Below, one piece after another: positions 20,901-31,737 of a DNA stretch of 64,000 nucleotides. The position numbers were made by a program, and so were the translations under genes. The notes below the pieces were generated by a model. The model was not told the origin of the DNA and ran no database searches. It worked only from the letters and a program-made list of their open reading frames with translations. The stretch is taken from positions 186,001 through 250,000 of the forward strand of contig JAACJP010000021.1 in the NCBI GenBank assembly GCA_013368375.1. The letters are read 5' to 3'. Positions within the stretch are counted from its first letter, which is position 1, and each line of letters starts with the position of its first letter. The stretch is from Tricholomella constricta. Taxonomy: Eukaryota > Basidiomycota > Agaricomycetes > Agaricales > Lyophyllaceae.

Positions 20901-23530
20901 TTGCTGTTCGTTCCGACGGCGCTGGCGAGTTCACCGGAGGTGAATTAAAAGCGCATTTCTCTTCCCGCGGCATTCAGCATCAAGTTACCGCTCCGTATGC
21001 TCACGCTCAGAATGGAAAAGCTGAGAGATACATCCGTACACTCGAAGAAACAGCACAGACACTTCTTGCCGAGTCTGGTTTACCTCCATCCTTCTTCGGT
21101 GATGCTGTACTTACCGCACAATATCTTCGGAACCGCCTTCCTACCTCGACTCTCCCCGCAGATTCTACTCCGTACTCTATCATGGAAAACTCGAAGCCGG
21201 ACCTCTCCCACCTTCGCGTATGGGGTTGTCAGTGTTTCGCTCTGATTCCAGCGGAAACTCGTACGAAAGGCGGTCCAAAACGGTTTGAAGCTATCTTTGT
21301 TGGATATGAAGACAATCGCATTGGCTGGCGATTACGCGACCTAAATGGTCGATACCATTTCTCTCGGGACGTCGTCTTTAACGAGAACGTCCGAGGCTCG
21401 CTTCGCCACAGCGCTATTGTCCCATCGTCTCCGATAATTACTTCTTCCCCACCTGAATCCCAACCTGGCTCGCCTCTTTCCGACGAACCTGAGCCAACAT
21501 CATCTTCGTCCATCGAACCTCAACCGACCGCGTCTCTCCCCGTCGAGCCGTCCCCTCCGGTTCCAGCACCTGCACTTCGTCGAACTGCCCGCGTCCAAAA
21601 ACTTACAGTCCCCGGTGTAGACCACGCAACCACCATTAAGAACCGCGATGAACGACTTACTCGCCTCCGGGCTGCCCGCGCATCTCGTTCTGGGGTTGTT
21701 CATCCCCAACAAACCCTACCAGCTATCGTCGACTTCCTCTCCATCCTCTCTGCTCAATCCTTTGACACTCCTGATGATGACCTCGTTTTCCATGAAGCCG
21801 AAGTCGTCTCCCTCTACAAATCTCTCATCGCCCACCCTGATCCTCTTCCCTGGCAAACAGTCCCGCGCACCTTCGACCTCGATCGTCCTCCTGCAACCTA
21901 TGAAGAGGTTCTTCTGCGTCCGGACTCCGAGGTATGGAAAGCGGCAATGCAAAGGGAATATGAAAGCCTTCAGGAACTCGGCGTATTCAAACCTACCATC
22001 TTACCTCCAGGACGCAAAGCCATTGGTCTCCGCTGGGTTTTCGACTACAAGTACAATCCAGACGGCTCCATTATCCGCGGGAAAGAGAAGGCTCGCATTG
22101 TCGCCCGCGGATTCGCTCAACGTCCAGAGGATTATGGGACCACTTACGCCCCAGTCGCCAAACTCACTAGCATCCGCATTGTTTTAGCTTTTGCCGCACA
22201 ACACAACTTTGAACTTCGGACGTGCGATGCTAAGACCGCTTTCTTAAACGCTCTCCTCGCGCATAAAGTCTTCGTCAAGCAGATACCTGGCTTTCCAGAG
22301 GCCGATCCCCTCCTCGTCCTTCTTTGCATCCGAGCGCTTTATGGGTTAAAACAGTCCTCGCACGAATGGTATAGCCTGCTTCGTCGAGTTCTCGAGGACA
22401 TTGGTTTGATTAGATGCGAGGTTGACCACGCTGTCTTCTATGCAAGGTTTTCCTCTCCACCCCACCCGTCTATCCCCATGCCGGTTGATGGTTCCGACCT
22501 CATCATCATCATGCCCATCCATGTCGATGACGGCCTCGTCGCTACGAACTCCGAGCCTTTGTATTTCTGGGTCCTCCAAGAGATGAATCGCCATTTCACG
22601 GTCGTCGATCTTGGCGCCGCCTCCTTATATTTGGGAATTCGCATTACCCGTGATCGCCCTAATCGCAAGCTCTGGCTATCCCAGCGCCCCTTCGTCGTCG
22701 ATCTCCTCACCCAGTACAACTTACTCAATGCTCATCCCGTATCTCTTCCTCTTCGACAGAAGCTATCTTCGTCATCACTAGCTCCTCCCAACTCTCTTCC
22801 GGATATCGCTGATGCCGACGTCAAGGTTCATTACCAACGTCTCGTTGGCTCGATCCTTTACCTCTCTCTTTGTACGCGACCCGATCTAGCTTTCACTGCT
22901 ATGTCCTTGGGCCAGTTCAATGCGAATCCTTCCCGTCATCATCTCCTCGCCGCAAAATCCGTCCTCCGATACCTCCTGGGCACTGCAGACTTAGCCCTAG
23001 AATACAACTTCGGTCAAGCTCCGGTCGGACCTCCGCTCAGTGTCCTTATTCCCAAAAATTGTGGCATGATGGACGCTGACTGGGCTGGCGATGAAGACAC
23101 TCGGAGGAGCGTATCGGGCTACGCTTTCTTCATTTACTCTAGTCTCGTTTCCTGGAGCGCAGTTCGTCAACGCACGGTCGCTTTATCTTCGACGGAAGCA
23201 GAGTACATGTCGATTTCTCATGCCATGAAAGAGGCCCTCTGGATTCGTCAATTCATGCGCTCGCTTTCGCTTCCCATCCCCGATCCTTTTCCCCTCTTAT
23301 GCGACAATCAAAGCGCACTCGAAATTGCGAACTCGGATAGCACCTCCTCCCGCTCCAAACACATCGACATCCGCTATCATTTTATTCGTGATCATCTTCG
23401 CGCTGGTTCTTTTTCGACTGCCTGGATTCCTACTACGGACATGACGGCCGACATACTTACTAAACTTCTTCCGCTCCCTCTTCATCGCAAGCACTCCCGC
23501 GCACTTGGCCTTGTTCCTTTGACACTGTAA
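17984..23530 (+). CDS. Copia gag-pol polyprotein
   Basis: A single 1,848-residue frame from ATG 17984. Residues 1-300 are Pro/Ser-rich and disordered. The gag domain spans about 310-530. A zinc knuckle of exact C-x2-C-x4-H-x4-C form (CSNCGALGHVAGNC) is near 580. The protease active site is DSGCT near 685. The GAG-pre-integrase region has LWHRRFGHLG and a CxxC. Integrase catalytic residues are seen in HMDTCGPF, VRSDGAGEF and QNGKAERYIR. After a Ser/Pro-rich linker, reverse transcriptase runs from RWVFDYKYNPDG to HVDDGLVATNS (VDD in place of the usual YVDD). RNase H has DADWAGD, SSTEAEYM and LCDNQSA. No stop or frameshift was found. The frame starts about 150 nt after the LTR. Confidence 0.96.
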   Translation: MTEPFHPQAQGHAQPAQSTSLGSHPSNRRTLSVPNVLPSGPWLDPVVPQSFAVTSAPVSPYYNVLNSWSQSHFPSQSPSHPISVPLLQPPPTFTGYAGPGLFPSQIPLHTSSNLRLRPPTAPLSSMGLSYASSNHLPIIQTPAPTPVAPSSTAHGTSLPSHTLTSPFSVEHPPRHLSPHNPVAPIPLRPIPFVNRVVSPSFHTPLAPAPPYFQHQFNPVPNFPQRIHSASPTLTHNSLLRSLTPSASSLHLPRPASMHRLSPLSPFLHQLPLPAPTPPPLPLDPPALPLAHATLPTPFRTISTYTKPDFPNLSSIPLLSSANDWSKWHSAVLQVIEATGLYDHIVDVLPHNVLLDPTAYPSLPPVIDRANYTPEQLEHYKTWWAQDDIVSFVLVGKLGSTPQSLIPPKRDAWGNPQRTARDVLHILRTKYGVYDANSAAIVRESVLSKKVIGSDVSSYVDLWRKAVLQVEGSHWDFSSYEKVQRFADGLPRTYEYEALRVLIREGFNSHPPHGVITFHDASQAALNIEQASRRLSASHGSTPRRSQAPPSVPTSNPTQNSSTNPPADPTNPSTSNTATRPRCSNCGALGHVAGNCWEPGGGDVGGRDRYLAANPPRPRAHIATASDTLLEPVVETVESEIESAPEPIASYPSSDAPPVNLSDSALYSDFTQVTSPIVLASLADRFNAILDSGCTVHIIRDRRFFWTYDTSLAVPVGTANCGTLQTLARGEVRFRIVLDGIEQIISLPDCLHAPDVPINLLSVGSMTEKNVRLVFEKDATSIQFPDASPSPTSHTIEATVVRRLSFLHLDFVLPPSSPVPRLTEDLIAFPAVEQRDSDLRFHRVDLTPNLWHRRFGHLGLDDTRAVLTKSFATGVKYQGPFLDTHCIPCLIGKHPQRPFDRFARRATRVCDLLHMDTCGPFPVQTPHGKSFFHTILDDFSNYGSTSLLAHKDEAVAHYLTTEASWERKSGNSVLAVRSDGAGEFTGGELKAHFSSRGIQHQVTAPYAHAQNGKAERYIRTLEETAQTLLAESGLPPSFFGDAVLTAQYLRNRLPTSTLPADSTPYSIMENSKPDLSHLRVWGCQCFALIPAETRTKGGPKRFEAIFVGYEDNRIGWRLRDLNGRYHFSRDVVFNENVRGSLRHSAIVPSSPIITSSPPESQPGSPLSDEPEPTSSSSIEPQPTASLPVEPSPPVPAPALRRTARVQKLTVPGVDHATTIKNRDERLTRLRAARASRSGVVHPQQTLPAIVDFLSILSAQSFDTPDDDLVFHEAEVVSLYKSLIAHPDPLPWQTVPRTFDLDRPPATYEEVLLRPDSEVWKAAMQREYESLQELGVFKPTILPPGRKAIGLRWVFDYKYNPDGSIIRGKEKARIVARGFAQRPEDYGTTYAPVAKLTSIRIVLAFAAQHNFELRTCDAKTAFLNALLAHKVFVKQIPGFPEADPLLVLLCIRALYGLKQSSHEWYSLLRRVLEDIGLIRCEVDHAVFYARFSSPPHPSIPMPVDGSDLIIIMPIHVDDGLVATNSEPLYFWVLQEMNRHFTVVDLGAASLYLGIRITRDRPNRKLWLSQRPFVVDLLTQYNLLNAHPVSLPLRQKLSSSSLAPPNSLPDIADADVKVHYQRLVGSILYLSLCTRPDLAFTAMSLGQFNANPSRHHLLAAKSVLRYLLGTADLALEYNFGQAPVGPPLSVLIPKNCGMMDADWAGDEDTRRSVSGYAFFIYSSLVSWSAVRQRTVALSSTEAEYMSISHAMKEALWIRQFMRSLSLPIPDPFPLLCDNQSALEIANSDSTSSRSKHIDIRYHFIRDHLRAGSFSTAWIPTTDMTADILTKLLPLPLHRKHSRALGLVPLTL

Positions 23531-23586
23531 TTTTCCCTCTTATTTCTTTTTCTTTGCTCTTTCTCACTCCCGCGATGATGGGGTTG

Positions 23587-23866
23587 TGTTGGCCCTCTGG
23601 CCTATTTCTCATCGCTTACGTTACCTCTCGCACGTGACTGTCGGTACATTTGCTTCCGTTCCATCGCCTCCATCCTCAGTCGTCTTTCCTTCATTATCAG
23701 GACACTGAGGATGTGAGTTATACCTCTCTATCACTTACTCTTTCTTATATCTACTAATTGACTTGTAGAATAACTTGTTTCCATTCTAGGTATAGAATGA
23801 ATAGTCGTCTTTCCTTCATTATCAGGACACTGAGGATAATAACTTGTTTCCATTCTAGGGCCATCA
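23587..23866 (+). repeat. Copia 3' LTR
   Basis: Same 280 bases as 17555-17834 as far as I can compare, including the internal unspliced and spliced segment pair. A short G-rich stretch (GATGATGGGGTTG) just upstream is the likely polypurine tract. Confidence 0.95.
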
Positions 23867-25699
23867 TTGACAGTGGTGCACAATGCTGCTGTGGATTTTC
23901 GTGGTCTGCTGCTCTTTTTCACAGTGAACTGTCAGCACACGCATGTGTGGCTCCATTGTCTCAAGTCGAGATCCAAACCGCGGTACTCTTTGACCTCACG
24001 AATTGCCGTGAGGTCTCTATCGAACTAATTCCTTGCCCAACGTGTCGCCACAGTCGCCGCTTTATTGGTCCAGATTTGAGTCCTCGTGGCATCTTCAACT
24101 GGAACAATACAATGTTGTTCACTCATGATCTATTGAACAGCTTCACAAATGCATACACGGCATCAGAAACCCCGTTCTCTGCCTTCTGTCTAACTGTCTC
24201 GCGCATGTACATGGAACATGGCATTGATGTCAAGTTTTGTTCTGACGACACCTTCGTTCGTGTTTGGTTCGCATTTATCCGCCTTCAACAGCTCGACAGT
24301 GGTATGAAATGTACTACTTGTGGGCCATCGCCAGCAATTGTTATTGCAAATGGAATAAGTCTCGCAACGAGTACTTCCAAGCTGAACCACCGACGTGTCC
24401 GACCCCCCACGTTTACAGATCAATTGAGCCCTTCCATCGAGTCGATCTCCACCTACAAGGCTCGAGGCCTACCTGCTGTCACGCAGCCTAATATACGTTC
24501 TCTGGTCAATAAGTTGCTCGAAATTTCGATTGCCCATGCCGCATGCGATTTACCAAACACACAAGACCTTGAAACACTCTACCCAGAGTTGTATGCATTG
24601 ATTGACTTGTACTTCCGTCTTGGTGTGGCCTCCCCCCATCATAAAGCCTATCGAGGACTCCTACAGCAGATCGTGGCTCCTGATATTGTCCTTCAACTCA
24701 TTCCTCATGCGGCAATTGCAACACTCCAAGAAATAGCACATTCAGACGCTCAAGTACCAGAATGGATTCAATTTCTAGTCCCAGCATTTGGTCGCGTTGT
24801 GAATGGATATCGCAGCAAAGAATCGTTGATCCCTCGAGAGGTGCGCAGTATTGCAGGATGGCTTGCCAGACGTGCAAATACAGTCTTTGCACAACTCGCT
24901 CAACACGAGCCCGCACCTCCTGATCTCACAATGCAACCAGAGCAATGGGAGACTACAGGCACATATTATGGTCTTCCAGCCATACGCCGCCGTCGCGCAT
25001 ATCCTAAATTACGAAACGACTCATCTACACTCGATCGAGATGCTGAGGAGATGGGTGACTGTAACAAATTTTACAAGACTTACTCGAAAAATAATCTGAC
25101 GGGTGGAATACTTGTCCTTTGGTGTACCCATTCTATTTGCCTTGGTTTCCACTCAATCCCTGTCGCGGAGGGCCGAAACGACGTTTTTTCCGCAATTTAT
25201 ACTCGTTTCCCCACAGCACCAGAAATCATCGTCTATGACTTTGCTTGTCAGCTGGCTCCATACTGCCTTGTTCGCGAGGCATCATACTTCCGCAACACCA
25301 AATTCCTAATCGACGAAATGCATGCTCATGATCACACCCGATGTGGGCAGGCATGCTTCGCCAGTAATTCCATGCAATTTGATGACCGCATGCGTTCTAT
25401 AAACACAAGTGCTGCAGAATGCGGGAACAAGGGCATGAAAAGGATTAGAAAGAGTGTAAGCTTTATGGCATTTGAGCATGCTGTACTGTTTACAAAGGCT
25501 TTTCTGGACGTGTGGAACCGGAATGCTATTAATCGTCTAGAAAGAGTTTATTCTACGTGATTATATGTAGCTTTAGTACTTCTATGTGCGTACAATTATA
25601 GGAATTACCCTGTGCAGTATATGTGATGCATGGCTCATTATACTTATACGTACGTAGAATCTTTATGTCAGTAAATCTTCGTTACTGGTCAGTCCATGT

Positions 25700-27729
25700 T
25701 TATTGAGTTGCCTGCATTGAATCGAGCTGTGACTCAACCCCAGCCCTATGTGCCCTCTCATCCTCCATCTGTTTCTGCAGCACTGCAACTTGATGCTCCA
25801 GCTTACGTCGTTCCTCTTGGGCAGCATGCACCTGTTGGTTCAATGCCGCAATCCTTTCTGGGCTTGCCATTTGATGCTCTGTATGGCCACGTGCAATTGC
25901 ATGCAGGCCATCAGCGAAGTTATCACCGTTGGCTCCCAAAGCATCTTTCATGACTCGAGATGTCCAGAATCGTGCTTTTCCATTTCTCATGAGGATAGAC
26001 TCCGGCCTATTAATTTTGTTAGGAGACAGTCATAATAAAAAATGGAAAGATCTCACCTTGCTACGTAGAACAGAATATAAGGTCGACACTTTCGATCAAG
26101 CTTCTCAATCTGCCGATGAGCGTAAGTTCATGAACAGTCTTACAGAGATAAAAGTCATGTACAGAATTCACGATTCGTTGTAGACGCTCGCTGTGACGTT
26201 TTGCTCTGCGTATATCATCCTCGATGTAGCCCTCATCGGATTCTTGATCTGAAGAGCAACATTGGAAATATCTTAACAGTAGCTTGACAGTAGCAATGGC
26301 AGCCACCTACCCAAGTCACCGTCACTTTCAAAATCTGAACCCTTGCTGCGTGAAACCTTCTTGCGTTTCTTAGCACGACGAGCAGTGACTTTATCAGCCG
26401 CAATGGGCAAAGTCTGCGATGCCTGGGCCTCATCAACGATGCGAGCCTCCCCAGGCACCGAAGGGACACCCTCAGAACATACATCTACTACAAGCAGGTA
26501 CAGGTCAGCCACAACGTACATAAGTAATGATTCATAGCCTCAGCCCACACACACGGGACAGCAGCGGACACGGTCAGGAAATCGAGAAGTGATGCCACGT
26601 CATCCGAAAATGGCATGGAAGCCTGAAAAACACATCAGTTTAGAGATGACTTGGAAAAGACTAGACAAACCTCATGAAATGATGGCATAGCCTCGAGTGA
26701 GGACAAAATCTCTGTCAGGTCAGCTTTGTCAAATTGCTGTAGTGCTGGAGCACAAGGACCATCCGAAATGGTGTCCATGTTGAAATCAGAAGAGTCCGGG
26801 GTCACGGGTGGTAATGATCCTGATTCGGAGGATGAAGGCGGAAGCATAGGGGACGGTGGCACGAAGACGTCAGAATCGAAGGAGAGAGGATCGAACATGC
26901 CGTCTGAAGTCCCTGCACCATCAACCGTGTCCTCTAGAATGGGAAGATTGACCGAATGGTCCCACGTAACGGGCCAGTCGTAAGCGCGGTCAGCTGTTAC
27001 CGTCGGGACTGCTGGTTCACTAATCAGCAAGTCGAAGTTGAAATTGTGAAGCTCGGCCGCAGGCATTGGACTCGTGGAAGTACGAGGTAATGCAGGAGCA
27101 GATGGTCTTGAAGGGGATGTAATGGGGGGTGCGAAACGCGGTAGGCCGTTGATCCCACATCCAGATGCATCGGGAATAAAGGAGGGGCCGTCTTCAGACG
27201 TGGCGGCTGGCGCGGTCTTCTGAAGGGTCGGTACCAATCAACACAGTACATTCTGAGAGAGACTGTATATGCACCTTCGTCTTCCTGTGTATACAGCCTT
27301 CCCCTTTAAAGGGCACCGCATTTCCCGCCTCGTCTACACATCCTTGACGGCAAAAGCGCCGCCTTGCTGTTAAGTGATGAGAACCGCTATTGAAAAGCCA
27401 CGGATGATCCCAAAGAATTAACGTACGCATACTGAGAAACTCTTCGAAAGATAGTTCGAGTCCCGAGGGCTAGTGTTTCGAGGTTGAGGTCCTGCAAAGA
27501 AACAAAGTGGAAAAAGACAAGGAGGGAGAGGGAGAAATAAAGGAGTGTGTAAGAGAACGACAATGTCAATCAATCCCAGCACATCATGGCTAACGGTTGC
27601 CTCGTTCGCAAGCAGCAGGACAGGATGGATGGTTGGGTGAGTGTTGGTGAAGTCGGATTCTGGCAAGTGTACATATAACGCGGGAGCCGCCAAACTCCGA
27701 TGGTTTGCTGGCATCACGCGATCGATCAT
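25700..27729 (-). CDS. Unknown multi-exon gene convergent to the KDZ transposase
   Basis: Open stretches in series on the minus strand suggest a spliced gene. They are 27729 to about 27560, a short exon after TTTCTTTGCAG near 27495, a Cys-containing exon (CRQGC...GCIHR) ending at a GTGCAT donor, then a long Ser/Pro/Asp-rich exon from CCCTTCAG (about 27226 to 26670). Further exons hold a basic run (RRAKKRKK near 26370) and a coiled-coil C-terminus (25990-25700). The GTGCAT...TTCAG intron is well supported; other junctions are not resolved. It ends 139 bp from the KDZ stop, tail to tail, and its start overlaps the right inverted-repeat arm, so it may be a second gene of the same transposon. No domain is recognised. 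Confidence 0.45.
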
Positions 27730-27802
27730 TCTGTGTTATCCACAGCAGAGTCATTCCGTGCATAGCAAAGATACTCTATTCCGTGTTATTACATCAAAGG
27801 TG
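27712..27802 (-). repeat. Right arm of the imperfect inverted repeat bounding the KDZ block
   Basis: Reverse-complement partner of 15080-15178. The two arms point inward and enclose the KDZ gene, the Copia insertion and the convergent unknown gene. Confidence 0.5.
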
Positions 27803-29674
27803 GTCCCCCTTTTGCCCCTTGTGTCATCTGCTCGTCGAGCGTACCTTCCCACGGCCAGCGCGTCAATTTGCAAAGCCACCTAGCATGATCGCAGAGTCCT
27901 GCGGTCCTCCATCCAAGCGCGTCTCTCCAGAGGACGCGCCAGCAATACAAAAGGCCCGGAAAGCACGCGCCTCTGAGTCCGAGATTCTAGAGACCCTCAT
28001 CATCTTATGATCAACACTCAAAACTTCGGTAAATTGGAGGCCTCTAGTATTCGAAATCGACTCGGGACTAGGCTAGGCTACATGCTCGTCACTGATGACA
28101 CGGGTTCAAATGAACTGTCAGTCGTAAAATTCCGACCAAAGGCGACCTCGACGCAACGCATGTCTTGTCAAGTCCAGCAGGCATAGCGGTAGTGGTGCAG
28201 CCGTAAATTTTATTTTATTATTTGCTCTTATTTGTGCTTTTGGAGAAAGGGCAGGTAGTGGCGTTGTCATTCTTTTTGTCATCTAACGCTTCAATTGCTG
28301 AACGATCACGGGGACACTGCGGCGACGGTCACCTGGGCCTTGGATATACTATCTTTCAGGAAGACTGATGAACAGGATTCCAACGCGCCCGAGATCGTCC
28401 TGGAAGGCAACTTTCACAGCCATGGGAAGACGCACGGTGAAAAAAATCACCCAAGGAACAGCCGAACTGGCCTCCACAAAGCAAGTAACCCATCGAAAAT
28501 CATGGACCACGTTCAGCTGATGTATAAGAAGCAGAAGTCCCAAATAGAGCACGCCTCCGCCCACTGGCCCATCGAGAAACGCCAGGCCGGGGCGACTTGT
28601 GTGAGGTGGTGGTTCGACCTTTTCATTCTATAGCGTTCGTAAACCCAGTTTTTGCCGTTTTGGATGGACCAAGGGCGGTTTCTTGATGTGACCCACCTGA
28701 GGGAAGCGGGTCCAACGAACATAATTTATCTTTCGCTGGCGCAACCCATAAAGTATGCGAATAATGATGCACGAATACGCGAGATTGATGTTATGACTCA
28801 CATGGAAGGTGGGAGAGGCAGCGAACTGTTTGGAAAGACTCCTGAAGCCCGAAGCATCCGTGTTCCTACCGTTCACTGCACTTCGCAGTTGGATACTCCG
28901 CCACCCTCATACCCTCTTGAGAGATACCCATACACTCCACGATTGTTTTTTACCATCAAGCTATGTACACATTGTTGTGTCTTGTGAACAATATGCCGTT
29001 GTCTTCGCATGTAGATAAAACCTTCATAATTTTCAGGCTGTATCCTGACTATAGTAACACCGTTAGCAATGATTCGGATACATACTGCTCCACAGATAAC
29101 GAAGAGCCTCGGCTTACATCCTACGAAATATTCCACGAGCCCCGGGCATAAAGCCATCACCTGAAAGCATGAAATAAATCGCGATAGATACGGAAGGATG
29201 TCGTGGTTACCAATATCAAGAATTATCATTGGCCTCATTCTGCGCACTCGCACTTTTAACGTTAACGCACCCAGCTCAACGCGTAATGACGCGTTAAAAT
29301 GCCAGTCGTATTGACCGTATTCAAGGTAGACTAATGCCTTGATCTGCGTGGTGCACCGAGCCAAGCTCCGTTGCTTGCGTTGAGACTAGGGACTCTCGAA
29401 GTTATTCACCATTTTCAGAACGTGCTTTAGAAGGTGCGGCTCCTGGCCAGGGGGCCTGTTCAGCATGAATGAGAAATACAACGCCGGCTTGTACAAGTCA
29501 TAGGAGATATACAGGCCCCTTAATCAACATTAATCAACGCTCGTTTGGGCCCGTGCAGCCACACCGCAAACAGGACCAAATACTGTAAGCTTTCTCGCCC
29601 CATTTTTGCCAAGTTGCAAGTTCGCTTTTTCGCTCGTCGTACTCGCCGCCGTCCACGTCGTTGAAGCATTCAAA
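27803..29674. other. Intergenic stretch
   Basis: Only short frames are present, some without an ATG, with no recognisable motif and no consistent splice series. The last 100 bases are the septin 5' leader. I see no repeat or RNA gene. Confidence 0.6.
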
Positions 29675-31235
29675 ATGGCCGCTGTCCCCTCTTCTGTTGA
29701 TGGTATTGGTATCGCCAACCTCCCAAACCAGGTTAGTATCGCTCTCGCTTTTCATTGAAACTGGTTTTTTTGACACGAAGGCACTACAGAGGCACAAGAT
29801 TGTTGCCAAACGCGGGGCCCACTTTACCATCATGGTAGTCGGTGAGCTCTGTCAAGCTCTTGAGTATCTTTGAACTTGTTCTAAGCCTAAAGACCAGGCG
29901 AGTCGGGGTTGGGCAAGACGACGCTCATCAACACGCTCTTTTCGACCGAACTCTCCCCCCCGAAGAACTACTCACGGCGCCACCATAAGCAGCTGGACAA
30001 ACTGACTGAGGTGGAGATTATCAAAGCTGAGTTGGAGGAGAAGCAGTTCAAGGTCAAGCTCACGGTCATCGATACCCCCGGATTTGGCGACTACGTCAAC
30101 AACCGCGACTCGTGGATGCCCATCGTTGAGTTCATTGACGACCAGCATGAAGCGTATATGCGCCAGGAGCAACAGCCCCAGCGTCATGAGAAGACCGACC
30201 TGCGTGTCCATGCGTGTCTTTACTTCATCAGGCCGTCGGGTCACACGTAAGTGGACAAGTAACTTTGACTCATCGCCAACGACGGCTCTAATGCATTTTT
30301 TTCACCTTCAGACTCAAGCCCTTGGATATTGAGATTATGAAGCGTCTTGGGACACGCGTCAATCTCATCCCCGTCATCGCCAAGGCCGATACTCTGACCC
30401 AAAATGACCTCTTCCTTTTCAAGCAACGGGTACACACATTTTATCCATTTTCATAGACTGGCATGAATTGAAGTGTCTCTCCAGATTCGTGAAGTCATTG
30501 CGGCGCAAGGCATCAGAATTTATACACCTCCTATCGACCCCGAAGACGAGAACGCGGACCACGCACGTGTGCTGATCGATGCCATCCCCTTCTCCATCAT
30601 TGGTTCAACTGAGGACGTCAAGACCCCCGATGGCCGCGTCGTCAAGGGTCGCGAGTACATTTGGGGTGTTGCTGAAGGTCTGTAGTTACTCATCCTCTAC
30701 CCCGGTGTTCTTAATCCTGATCGATATCCTCATTCGCACAGTCGAGAACGAGAACCACTGTGACTTTAAGAAGCTGCGATCACTTCTGATTCGCACGCAC
30801 ATGCTGGACCTGATCTCGACGTCTGAGGACTCTCACTATGAGAACTACCGTCAGCAGCAGATGGAGACGCGCAAGTTCGGCGAGCCCAAGGTCAAGAAAC
30901 TCGACAACCCCAAGTTCAAGGAGGAGGAGGAGCAGCTCAGGAAACGCTTCACCGAGCAGGTCAAGGCGGAGGAGGCACGATTCAGGCAATGGGAGCAGCA
31001 TGTACGTGTTACCTTCGCGCTTGTCCTCTCCTTTCTCCAAAACATCATCAAATCAATTACGTATTTGATCAATTCCCTAATACGGTGACTGACGAATCTT
31101 CTTTCTTTGCAGCTCATTGCAGAGCGCGACCGTCTCAACAAAGACCTCGAGACTGCACATAGCACCATCAAGCAGCTTGAGGCCGAGCTCGACAACCTCC
31201 AGGTTGGCTACGGTCGCAGCACCGGCAGACGATGA
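29675..31235 (+). CDS. CDC12: Septin, CDC12/AspC type
   Basis: Seven exons (29675-29731, 29790-29841, 29898-30246, 30312-30429, 30485-30677, 30742-31001, 31113-31235) join in phase to 383 residues. Septins are filament-forming GTPases acting at septa, hyphal tips and bud-neck-like sites as hetero-oligomers with CDC3, CDC10 and CDC11. Visible are G1 GESGLGKTT near residue 37, G3 DTPGFGDY, G4 AKAD, the septin unique element ([14 protein letters not shown]) and a C-terminal coiled coil (about 310-375). The N-terminus [15 protein letters not shown] and the short segment before the P-loop fit the CDC12/AspC group better than CDC3, CDC10 or CDC11. No defect seen. Confidence 0.95.
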
Positions 31236-31737
31236 TTGCATCGCGCCTTTTGATCTATCCCCTCCCTATCTGAACCTTTCTTGGACCATCCATACCTTCG
31301 CGTTCCGCAAAACACCCCTGGTAGTCGCTTCTCGTATACCCCCCCACCCCCCACAACCGTCCACTCATTTCATTCACTTGTTCACTTTATTCACAATCAC
31401 TGCTCCATGGATGGATTATCGCTGCTGTTGCTGTCCTTGTTTTTGGGAGTGATCGGATAGGATACCGAGGCGTGCTTAAACGCTGTGAAGTACATATGGT
31501 ATGACTCTGATTTGACGCGTCGTTGTTCTTTTCTTTTCTTATATTGGAGATAATATATCGATATCGATCCTGCTATACCCGCCCATTTCGTGTATTATGT
31601 TGAGATCCATGCTTCAAGTTTGAGTCTGAGCTTCACAAGGTGCGTTTCATCAATCAAAGCATCAAGCTGGATCTTCAACTGCACCCTCTATTCTTTCCCT
31701 GACTCCGTGCAAGTATCTCCTGGCCCCAGGACCCATC
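31236..31737. other. Septin 3' flank
   Basis: Pyrimidine-rich 3' UTR-like sequence between convergent genes. No gene or repeat seen. Confidence 0.6.

Larger units (their letters stand above)
17555..23866 (+). mobile_element. Intact Ty1/Copia retrotransposon
   Basis: A 6,312-bp element with two 280-bp LTRs (17555-17834, 23587-23866) in which I find no difference. It is flanked by the 5-bp duplication TTGAC (17550-17554, 23867-23871) and encodes one uninterrupted gag-pol frame. Integrase precedes reverse transcriptase, which defines Copia. LTR identity and the open frame point to a very recent, possibly still active element. The sequence just after the 5' LTR (GGTTATGGGCC) is the expected primer-binding site, but I could not assign its tRNA. 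Confidence 0.97.
16308..25560 (+). pseudogene. KDZ-type transposase gene, split by the Copia insertion
   Basis: Exons 16308-16611, 16662-16897 and 16946-17554 continue, after the Copia insertion, at 23872-25560. All join in phase to a 945-residue protein with no stop. The first half carries clustered Cys/His motifs: CTCPGWKARYTCCH near 17010-17050, WHCQSC...CKHRPHAL near 17245-17295, then CCCGFSW and CPTCRHSRRF. This matches the cysteine clusters that accompany KDZ transposases. The second half has the acidic residues of an RNase-H-fold transposase: Asp in VYDFACQLAPYC, Asp-Glu in IDEMHAHDHTRC, and Glu in SAAECGNKG. The only damage seen is the Copia insertion, which must be recent. As it stands the gene cannot make the full protein unless the insert is lost. 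Confidence 0.8.

Noticed and set aside
28050..28150. GGGTTCAAAT string resembling a tRNA B box
   Set aside because: No A box at the right distance and no cloverleaf can be drawn.
28873..29364. 163-codon minus-strand frame
   Set aside because: No motif, no splice partners, and no homology I recognise.
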